This document shows, piece by piece, positions 24,379 through 30,300 of a stretch of 30,300 nt of DNA. Location: NCBI GenBank assembly GCA_937858255.1, contig CALLZQ010000285.1:1-30300 (forward strand), given 5' to 3'. The position numbers were made by a program, and so were the translations under genes. The notes beneath the pieces are model-generated. The model worked only from the letters and a program-made list of their open reading frames with translations. It was not told the DNA's origin and searched no databases. The DNA comes from an uncultured Tabrizicola sp. (GTDB taxonomy: Bacteria; Pseudomonadota; Alphaproteobacteria; Rhodobacterales; Rhodobacteraceae). Position 1 is the stretch's first letter; the number at the start of each line of letters is the position of its first letter.

Positions 24379-25761
24379 ATGCCCCCCAAATTCGGCACCA
24401 GCGGTCTGCGCGGCCTTGTCACGGAACTTACCCCTGCCCTGGTGGCAGATCATGTCCGCGCCTTTGCGGCGGCCTGCCCGATGGGGACGGGGCTTTGGGT
24501 CGGGCGCGATCTGCGCCCCTCGTCGCCCGATCTGGCCGGGGTGGTGCTGGAGACGGCGCGCAGTCTGGGGCTGGCGGCGGTCGATTGCGGGGCAGTGCCG
24601 ACCCCGGCGCTGGCGCTTGCGGCGATGGAGGCGGGGGCAGCCTCGGTCATGGTGACGGGCAGCCATATCCCGGCTGATCGCAACGGGCTGAAATTCTATA
24701 CGCCGCGCGGCGAGATCACCAAGGCGGATGAGGCGGCGATCCTTGCCGGGCTGGGGCAGGGGGCGCCGGTGGTGGCGCCCGGCCCGACCGTGGCGCAGGA
24801 TGACAGCGCCGGCCCGGCCTGGGTTGCGCGCTATGTGCGGGCCTTTGGCGCCGAGGCGCTGGCGGGGCTGCGGCTGGGGGTCTGGTCGCATAGCGCGGTC
24901 AGCCGCGATCTGATTGCCGCGGCGCTGGGGGCGATGGGCGCCGAGGTGATCGAACTGGCGCGCAGCGATGTCTTCATCCCCGTCGATACCGAGGCAGTGC
25001 CGCCCGAGACTCGGCGCCAGCTGGCAGACTGGGCCATGGCGCATCGGCTGGATGCGATCCTGTCGACCGATGGCGATGGCGACCGCCCGCTGTTGGCCGA
25101 TGCCATGGGCCGCGTGGTGCCGGGCGATGTACTGGGTCAGATCACCGCTGCCGTGCTGGGGGCCGAGATCATCGTCACGCCGGTCAGTTCGAACACCGGG
25201 GTCGAGGCCGCGGGCCGTTTCGCGCAGGTGATCCGCACCCGCATCGGCTCGCCCTTTGTCATCGCCGGGATGGAGGCGGCGCCGGGCCGCACGGTGGGCT
25301 ATGAGGCCAATGGCGGCTTTCTCTTGGGCTATGAGGCGCTGGGGCCGGAGGGGGCGCTGGCGCCACTCTGGACCCGTGACAGTCTCTTGCCGCTGATCGC
25401 GCCCCTGTCGCGGGCCCGGGCTGCCGGCGGGCTGGCGGCGCTGGTGGCGGCCGAGCCGCCGCGCTTTACCGCTGCCGACCGGCTGGAGCATATCCCCACG
25501 GAACGGTCGCGCGATCTGCTGGCGGGATTTGAGGCCGATCCGGCGGCGATCCCGGCCTTTCTGGCGGTGTTTGACGAGGAACTGGCCGGCACCGACCGCA
25601 CCGACGGGCTGCGGCTGACCCTTGCCTCGGGCCGGGTGCTGCATATGCGCCCCTCGGGCAATGCGCCCGAGTTCCGGCTCTATGTCGAGGCCGAGGATCC
25701 GGCGCTGGCCGAGGCGTTTCTGGACAAGGGCCTCGCGCATCTGCGCCGCGCTTTGGGCTGA
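24379..25761 (+). CDS. Phosphohexomutase (phosphomannomutase/phosphoglucomutase)
   Basis: A 460-residue alpha-D-phosphohexomutase interconverting hexose-6-phosphate and hexose-1-phosphate, supplying nucleotide-sugar pathways. Start FGTSGLRG is at 5-12, the phosphoserine loop MVTGSHIPADRNG at 91-103 (Ser95), the Mg-binding loop DGDGDR at 231-236, the sugar-binding loop GYEANGG at 307-313 and the phosphate-binding loop RPSGNAPE at 424-431. The SHIP form, rather than SHNP, marks a subgroup. Start ATG 24379 has CAGGAG eight bases upstream; longer in-frame extensions to 24223 lack support. It probably feeds surface polysaccharide synthesis. Substrate preference (mannose or glucose) cannot be decided by eye. 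Confidence 0.93.
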   Translation: MPPKFGTSGLRGLVTELTPALVADHVRAFAAACPMGTGLWVGRDLRPSSPDLAGVVLETARSLGLAAVDCGAVPTPALALAAMEAGAASVMVTGSHIPADRNGLKFYTPRGEITKADEAAILAGLGQGAPVVAPGPTVAQDDSAGPAWVARYVRAFGAEALAGLRLGVWSHSAVSRDLIAAALGAMGAEVIELARSDVFIPVDTEAVPPETRRQLADWAMAHRLDAILSTDGDGDRPLLADAMGRVVPGDVLGQITAAVLGAEIIVTPVSSNTGVEAAGRFAQVIRTRIGSPFVIAGMEAAPGRTVGYEANGGFLLGYEALGPEGALAPLWTRDSLLPLIAPLSRARAAGGLAALVAAEPPRFTAADRLEHIPTERSRDLLAGFEADPAAIPAFLAVFDEELAGTDRTDGLRLTLASGRVLHMRPSGNAPEFRLYVEAEDPALAEAFLDKGLAHLRRALG

Positions 25762-25772
25762 GCGATCTGTTG

Positions 25773-25797
25773 GTCCGGTAATGCAAGATTACCGGAC
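25773..25797 (+). terminator. Hairpin after the phosphohexomutase gene
   Basis: A perfect 10-bp stem (GTCCGGTAAT / ATTACCGGAC) with loop GCAAG starts 12 bases after the stop. It lacks a strong T-run (GTGTCTTGATC follows), so it is either a weak terminator or a protein-binding dyad in the 113-bp gap before the DUF1403 gene. Confidence 0.45.
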
Positions 25798-25874
25798 GTG
25801 TCTTGATCGGTCAGGCAGCGGCGGTTAGGCGGAAATTTCTGGCAACAAGCGCCGTGATGATCTAGGCTCGACCC

Positions 25875-26801
25875 ATGGAATCCGATGCTGTCCGGCCCCC
25901 TTCCCTGCCCCGTCGCCGGCGTGCCAAAACGCCGGGCGCGGCGGCGGGGCCTGTTGTTGCCTTGCCGCTGCCCCCCCCGCGCTGGCTGCGGGCGGCGGGG
26001 GCGCAGGATATGGAAGAGGCGGCCTTTTTCTCGGGGGCGGCGCTGGCGCATCTGACGCTGGCCCTTGCCATGCCGGATCTGCCGCATCCGCTCTGGCGAG
26101 AGCGTCTGGCGCTGTCGGCGGCCGAGGCCTGTGCCCGGCTGACCGGCCGGCGAGAGCGGGCGGCCGATCTGCGCGACGCGGTGCATCTGACCCGCCCCGG
26201 CGAGCAGCCCGGCCCGGGGGGCGAGATCCTGCAAATCTGGCGCCGGGCGGTGGCGGCGCCGGCCGCGGGGGCGGTGCGTCATGCCCTGGGCGAGGGGGCA
26301 GAGGCGTTGCCCGCGCCGATTGCGGGGGCGGCGGGGCCGGTGGCCCGGGCTGCCGCCATGATCGAGGCGGTACTGGCGGAAAATCCGCGGGCCGAGACGG
26401 TGGCGCTGCTCCGTGGCGATGCGGCTCTGGCGCGGGCGCTGGATTGGCCGCATCTCGTGCCGCTGATGGCCGGGGCGCTGGGGTCGCGCGATCTGCGGTT
26501 GCAGGGGGCGGCGCTGCGTCTGGCCTGTCATCGCGGGCTGGCGGAGTTTGCCCCCCGGGCGGCGCAGATGACGCTCGACCTCACACGGCGGGCCCGGCGC
26601 TTGCGCGAAGTGGCACCACAATTGCGCGCCAAGGCGGCGGGGCGGGCGGTCGAGATCTTGCTGGCCCGTGACGCCGTGACCCCGGCAGCGTTTGACTTCA
26701 TGTCGGACCGGGCGGCGCGGCGGCTGTGCGACCGGCTGGTCGCGCTGGGGGGGGTGCAGGAACTGACGGGGCGAGAGAGCTTTCGCCTCTATGGTCTCTG
26801 A
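25875..26801 (+). CDS. DUF1403-family protein
   Basis: A 308-residue mostly alpha-helical protein. Features of the DUF1403 family as I recall them: a basic N-terminus (LPRRRRAK), DMEEAAFFSGAALAHL, an RERAADLRDAVHL stretch, LDWPHLVPLMAG, and a C-terminal RAARRLCDRLVALGGVQELTGRESFRLYGL. Its biochemical role is unknown to me. Members are often found on rhizobial and rhodobacterial plasmids directly before an scpB-like gene, exactly as here: the stop is two bases before the scpB ATG. The family call rests on memory and could not be checked. Confidence 0.8.
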   Translation: MESDAVRPPSLPRRRRAKTPGAAAGPVVALPLPPPRWLRAAGAQDMEEAAFFSGAALAHLTLALAMPDLPHPLWRERLALSAAEACARLTGRRERAADLRDAVHLTRPGEQPGPGGEILQIWRRAVAAPAAGAVRHALGEGAEALPAPIAGAAGPVARAAAMIEAVLAENPRAETVALLRGDAALARALDWPHLVPLMAGALGSRDLRLQGAALRLACHRGLAEFAPRAAQMTLDLTRRARRLREVAPQLRAKAAGRAVEILLARDAVTPAAFDFMSDRAARRLCDRLVALGGVQELTGRESFRLYGL

Positions 26802-26803
26802 CC

Positions 26804-27379
26804 ATGAAAAAGGCTGGCACAGAGACGGATCTGGACCGCGAACTGGCCGATTTGCCGGCGGGGCTGCGCTGGCGCGAATGGTTGCGGCGGGTAGAGGCGG
26901 TGCTGTTTGCCAGCGCGGCGCCAGTGCCGCCCGAGGCGCTGGCGCGGGTCGTGGGGCAGGGGGTGGCGCTTGAGCCGCTGCTCGCCGATCTGGCGGCGGA
27001 ACTGGCCGAGCGGCCCTATGAGATCTGGCGCACCGGCGGGGGCTTTCTCTTGCGCACCCGCCCGGCCTATGCGGCGGCGGTCCGCGCGGCGGCAGATCCG
27101 GGGCAGGCGCCGCTCGATCTGTCGGCGCTTGAGGCCGCGGTGCTGATCGCCATCGCCTGGCATCAGCCGATCACCCGCGACGGGCTGAAAGACATCTTCG
27201 GGCGTGAGATCAGCCGCGACCTGACCGGGCGGCTGGCGGCGCGCGACCTGATCGCCCCGGGGCCGCGCGCCCCGCGCCGGGGGGCGCCGCAGACCTTTGT
27301 CACCACGCCCGGGTTTCTGGCCGCCTTCGGGCTGGAAAGCCTGCGTGACCTGCCCGATCCGGGCGACCCCGCCGCCTGA
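26804..27379 (+). CDS. scpB: ScpB-like condensin (SMC-Scp) subunit
   Basis: A 191-residue protein with two winged-helix-like modules. The first is about 20-95 (LRRVEAVLFASAAPVPPEALARVVG, PYEIWRTGGGFLLRTRP) and the second about 105-180 (LSALEAAVLIAIAWHQPITRDGLKDIFG, RLAARDLIAPG, TFVTTPGFLAAFGL). These are hallmarks of ScpB, which dimerises and binds the ScpA kleisin in the SMC complex. ScpA and SMC are not encoded here, so it would have to act with chromosomal partners or independently. ATG 26804 follows the DUF1403 stop by two bases; an upstream in-frame start (26726) is disfavoured because it would overlap DUF1403. Confidence 0.88.
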   Translation: MKKAGTETDLDRELADLPAGLRWREWLRRVEAVLFASAAPVPPEALARVVGQGVALEPLLADLAAELAERPYEIWRTGGGFLLRTRPAYAAAVRAAADPGQAPLDLSALEAAVLIAIAWHQPITRDGLKDIFGREISRDLTGRLAARDLIAPGPRAPRRGAPQTFVTTPGFLAAFGLESLRDLPDPGDPAA

Positions 27380-27390
27380 GGCCGCGCGGC

Positions 27391-27422
27391 GCAAAAGACT
27401 GGACAGGGCCAGAGGTCTTTGC
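27391..27422 (+). terminator. Hairpin after scpB
   Basis: The arms GCAAAAGAC (27391-27399) and GTCTTTGC (27415-27422) pair with one bulge, and an inner TGG/CCA can extend the stem. It begins 12 bases after the scpB stop and precedes the RTX gene by 75 bases. Probable terminator of the DUF1403-scpB operon, although no T-run follows. Confidence 0.5.
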
Positions 27423-27496
27423 AACCATTGCCGCCCGTTTTCCGGGTGCCCTTCGGGGCTGTGATTTTGCGACAAAGATATTGGGAGACCAAGACC

Positions 27497-29116
27497 ATGG
27501 CCGTTGCGCTTTATACCTCTGCCCTGCCTGCGGGGGCAACCTGGCTGAACTGGATCCAGCCTGGCTGGAATGTCGGCATCTCGCCGCTGGTGGTGTTCGA
27601 CCCGATCCTGAACGGTTTCGTGACCCGGCCCACGCAGGATGCCCAGTTGATCGTGCCGACCACCGGGCCGCATGCCGGGCATCTGATCCGCCTGATCGGG
27701 CCGACCCTGTCGATTGCGGGGGATTTCACGGCGGCGGCGCCCTTGCCCTTTACCGGCACGATCACCGGCATTGCCATCTATGACCGTTATGAGGATCTGC
27801 TGGTCTTCGACGATCCGAACAACCAGATCCTGACGCGCGACAACCTGCCCTGGGACGGGCTGTTGCTGGCGCAGGTCACGGGCCTGTCGATTGATGTCGC
27901 GGGGGGGCAGGGACAACTGATCGCCGCCATCGCTGCGGCCTTTGCCCTTGGCGACGATACGGTGGTGGGCAATATCGGTGACGATCTGCTGCCCGGGGGC
28001 GAGGGGGCCGATATCTTCTTTGGCGCGGCGGGCAATGATACCATTGAGGGCGGCGGCGGCGAGGATACGGCGGTCTTTACCCGGGCCAGCACCGAGGCGC
28101 AGATCCGCCAGACCGCCAACGGGCTGGAGGTCACGCTGGATGGCACCGATCTTTACCGCGACGTCGAACTGTTCCAGTTCACCGACCGCACCCTGACCTT
28201 TGCCGAGATGCAGGCCCTTTTGAACGGGCAGCCGACCGAGACGGCGGATTCGCTGACCGGCGGTGCCGGGCCGGATACGATCTCGGGCCTGGGCGGCAAT
28301 GACACCATTCTGGGCCTTGATGGCAATGACCTGATCTCGGGCGGGCATGATGACGATTTCATCGGCGGCGGCGCCGGGAGTGACACGATCCGCGGCGATG
28401 ATGGCAATGACACGATCTATGCCGGGCTGGGGGATGACAATGTGGGCGGCGGCGCCGGCAATGACGTGATCTATGGCAGCGCCGGGGCCAATGTCATCTA
28501 TGCGGGTCTGGGCAATGATACGGTCCATGGCGGATCGGGGTCGGATACGATCTATGGCAGTGCCGGGCGCAATGTCCTTTTGGGCAATGGCGGCAATGAC
28601 CGGATCCAGACCAGCGCGGGCGGCGATTTCGCGGCGGGGGGGGCGGGCAACGATACGGTGCTGGGCGCCTTTGGCAACGACACGATCTATGCGGGTCTGG
28701 GCAATGACTTCATCGGCGGCGGCGAGGGCGATGACCAGATCTTTGCCGGGGCCGGGACCAACCGCATCTATGGTGGCCTTGGCGATGATACGATCCATGC
28801 CGGCACTGGCCGCGACGTGGTGACTGGCGGGCCGGGGGCCGATGTCTTCGTCTTTGCCTCTGCCGCGGCCATCGGCATCGGCGCGGGCCGCGATGTGATC
28901 ACCGATTTCACCAGCGGGGTGGATCATATCGACCTGACGGCACTGGGGACCAGCTTTAACGGCACGGCAGGGCTGGCCGGCGGGGGGGCGAAATCCTTCT
29001 TCTATTTCGCCGCAGGCGGGCTCTTGATCGGCGATCAGAACGGCGACGCCGTGGCCGATTGGGTGATCGAACTGACCGGCGCCCCGGCAGTCGCGGCGGG
29101 GGATTTCCTGCTGTAA
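27497..29116 (+). CDS. RTX calcium-binding secreted protein with unrecognised N-terminal domain
   Basis: A 539-residue protein. Residues 1-150 are a beta-rich domain I do not recognise (WLNWIQPGWNVGISPLVVFD, LIRLIGPTLSIAGDF, WDGLLLAQVTGLSIDV). A short RTX block (about 155-190) is followed by a 50-residue linker common in RTX proteins (RASTEAQIRQTANGLEVTL, YRDVELFQFTDRTLTF) and a main RTX array (about 250-450) very similar to that of the 13104-15449 gene. The secretion tail ends AAGDFLL and is identical at DNA level to that gene from 28868. GGGAGA precedes the ATG by eight bases. Probably type I secreted; function unknown. Confidence 0.92.
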   Translation: MAVALYTSALPAGATWLNWIQPGWNVGISPLVVFDPILNGFVTRPTQDAQLIVPTTGPHAGHLIRLIGPTLSIAGDFTAAAPLPFTGTITGIAIYDRYEDLLVFDDPNNQILTRDNLPWDGLLLAQVTGLSIDVAGGQGQLIAAIAAAFALGDDTVVGNIGDDLLPGGEGADIFFGAAGNDTIEGGGGEDTAVFTRASTEAQIRQTANGLEVTLDGTDLYRDVELFQFTDRTLTFAEMQALLNGQPTETADSLTGGAGPDTISGLGGNDTILGLDGNDLISGGHDDDFIGGGAGSDTIRGDDGNDTIYAGLGDDNVGGGAGNDVIYGSAGANVIYAGLGNDTVHGGSGSDTIYGSAGRNVLLGNGGNDRIQTSAGGDFAAGGAGNDTVLGAFGNDTIYAGLGNDFIGGGEGDDQIFAGAGTNRIYGGLGDDTIHAGTGRDVVTGGPGADVFVFASAAAIGIGAGRDVITDFTSGVDHIDLTALGTSFNGTAGLAGGGAKSFFYFAAGGLLIGDQNGDAVADWVIELTGAPAVAAGDFLL

Positions 29117-30300
29117 CCGCCCTGCCCCGCGGCCTGCGTCACAGCACGCCGCGGATCCATTCGGCCAGCCGCTGCGTCTCGGTCCCGTCCGAGCGGTGCC
29201 CGGGATGCAACTGGGTCAGCGGGTCATGCGGTGCGCCCGCCTTGGGTTGCTCAAGCGCCTCAAGCTGTGCGACAAGCGTTTCAGCAAGTTTGACCGTGCA
29301 GGGAATGTCGAGCAGTGCCGCGATCTCTTGCAGCGCCCGTTCGGGCTGGTTTCTGATCTTCTCGAAACCGATCTCGAGGTCGCTGCGCCGGCTCCAGAAG
29401 GCATAGAGTTTTTCTTGCAACACCTTAATGGACCTGACATCTGCGGGTTCTTGCTTCAGCCATCCCATGCGGATGAGCGAGGCCAGCCGCTCGATGATGT
29501 CGCGATTTGTGGTCAGGATCAGATCGTAGGGGAAGCGCAGTTCGTCCGGGTCATGCACCTTGACCAGATGCACATCGGCCTCGGTATGGTCCTGCGGCTG
29601 GTAATCGGCCTGCCAGCAGGCATAGACCCTTTGCCCGCTTTGCCCCAAGAGCAGCCGGGCCGCATTATAGACCCAGGTACTGCCCGAGCGATGGACGCCG
29701 GCGACGACCACGGTGCGCACCCGCGGCTTCTTGCGCGCCTCGGTGCCGGGCTGGCGCGCGGTCAGCGCCAGCACTTCGGCCATCTGCGCCTCGATACGGT
29801 CCAGCCGCGCCGGATCGCCCACCGGCCCCTCGGCCTGCAAGATCCCCAGTTCCTGTTGCAGCATGCCCGCCGCCTCGGGCAAGAGGCCGAGGCCCGCCAG
29901 TTCGCGGATTCTGCGGTGACGTGCCAGAAGCGGGGCGTCGGAATGGGGCTGGACCAGCCGGATCGCCACCTCGAAATGCGGCAGAGGGTCCTCGTGCAGC
30001 GCGGCGGCCACCCGGCCAAGGCTGTTCTGCGCCGCGGACAGCAGCACCCGTGCCGCCAGTTCGCGCCCTGCCCCCCAGTGCAGCGCCAGAGCCGCCATCT
30101 CGCGCGCCTGGCCGATCTCGCCGGCATGGCTCTGCGCCGCGGCAAGGATCAGCGCCAGCCGCGCGCGGTCGGGATCGGTCTCGAGCGTGGCCATATCCAT
30201 CTCGAGCAGGCGGGGCCCATCCGCGCTTTCCCCACGGGCGCGGGCCAGGTCCCGCTGGCGGCGCGCCGCCCCCGGGTCGGGGGTCACCCCCTGGGGGCCC
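28868..30300. repeat. Long exact direct repeat, copy 2 (runs off the window)
   Basis: Identical to 15201-16633, in the same orientation. It holds the RTX secretion tail of the 27497-29116 gene and the truncated second sulfotransferase-like gene. Identity extends to the last base available, so the repeat is at least 1,433 bp. Perfect conservation, including the intergenic bases and the third codon positions, implies a recent duplication or ongoing gene conversion. Confidence 0.95.
29139..30300 (-). CDS. Sulfotransferase-like protein, second copy (5' end outside window)
   Basis: The coding sequence is identical to 15472-16633, i.e. residues about 45-431 of the first copy, including the nucleotide-binding loop GVHRSGSTWVY and the C-terminal helical region. 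The Lys-rich N-terminus and start lie beyond 30300. The in-frame GTG at 30287 is an internal valine in copy 1 and is not the likely start. As in copy 1 it is convergent with an RTX gene, 22 bp between stops. A second coiled-coil gene may lie upstream outside the window. Confidence 0.85.
   Translation of the reverse strand, partial: GPQGVTPDPGAARRQRDLARARGESADGPRLLEMDMATLETDPDRARLALILAAAQSHAGEIGQAREMAALALHWGAGRELAARVLLSAAQNSLGRVAAALHEDPLPHFEVAIRLVQPHSDAPLLARHRRIRELAGLGLLPEAAGMLQQELGILQAEGPVGDPARLDRIEAQMAEVLALTARQPGTEARKKPRVRTVVVAGVHRSGSTWVYNAARLLLGQSGQRVYACWQADYQPQDHTEADVHLVKVHDPDELRFPYDLILTTNRDIIERLASLIRMGWLKQEPADVRSIKVLQEKLYAFWSRRSDLEIGFEKIRNQPERALQEIAALLDIPCTVKLAETLVAQLEALEQPKAGAPHDPLTQLHPGHRSDGTETQRLAEWIRGVL

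Noticed and set aside
26789..28927. Minus-strand 712-codon frame across scpB and the fourth RTX gene
   Set aside because: It spans two well-supported plus-strand genes and their intergenic hairpin, with antisense-type composition.
15201..30300. Direct repeats as ends of a transposon or insertion sequence
   Set aside because: No transposase, integrase or terminal inverted repeats were seen. The repeat edge lies inside an RTX coding sequence, which fits homologous duplication or gene conversion instead.
30287..30300. GTG at 30287 as the start of the second sulfotransferase-like gene
   Set aside because: The identical codon in copy 1 is an internal valine, and the better-supported start lies further upstream, outside the window.

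Overview
The window is a GC-rich (roughly two-thirds G+C by eye) alphaproteobacterial segment. Its codon use, RepAB-type partition proteins, PrtD/HlyD-type type I secretion pair and Ca-binding RTX proteins point to the Rhodobacterales (Paracoccus/Rhodobacter-like). The partition operon and a plasmid-style DUF1403-ScpB pair suggest a large extrachromosomal replicon (megaplasmid or chromid) rather than the main chromosome. This is inference from gene families; no database was searched.

Layout. (1) 1-7302: a giant minus-strand secreted protease, with an S8 subtilisin domain, a P-domain and about 1,600 residues of RTX repeats. It contains a four-copy 441-bp tandem array and has a strong hairpin downstream. 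(2) 7526-10966: a tightly packed plus-strand operon of a left-handed beta-helix acyltransferase, an acyl carrier protein, an adenylate-forming ligase, a short-chain dehydrogenase and an unrecognised 133-aa protein. It is plausibly an acyl-ACP-dependent acylation pathway for a sugar or other surface molecule. (3) 11252-15449: two plus-strand RTX proteins, one with a CAP (SCP/PR1) domain and one with a probable seven-repeat propeller. (4) 15472-18635: a minus-strand, translationally coupled pair of a FkbM-like/coiled-coil protein and a sulfotransferase-like protein. (5) 18851-21903: a type I secretion ABC transporter and membrane-fusion protein; no TolC is in the window. (6) 21907-24180: two perfect palindromes (probable parS) next to a repA-repB (parA-parB) operon without repC. 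(7) 24379-27379: a phosphohexomutase, a DUF1403 protein and an ScpB homologue. (8) 27497-30300: a fourth RTX protein and a second, truncated copy of the sulfotransferase-like gene.

The four RTX proteins share a homologous C-terminal tail of about 90 residues ending in AGDFLL. They are therefore probably all substrates of the type I exporter at 18851-21903. The sulfotransferase-like/coiled-coil genes, the acyl-transfer operon and the phosphohexomutase suggest that surface glycan or glycolipid building is co-located with secreted adhesin- or enzyme-like RTX proteins.

The most striking structural feature is a base-for-base direct repeat of at least 1,433 bp (15201-16633 and 28868-30300, offset 13,667). 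It covers the secretion tail of an RTX gene plus most of the convergent sulfotransferase-like gene, and it brackets the secretion, partition and ScpB genes. No tRNA, rRNA, insertion sequence or CRISPR array was found. No intergenic stretch exceeds 300 bases.
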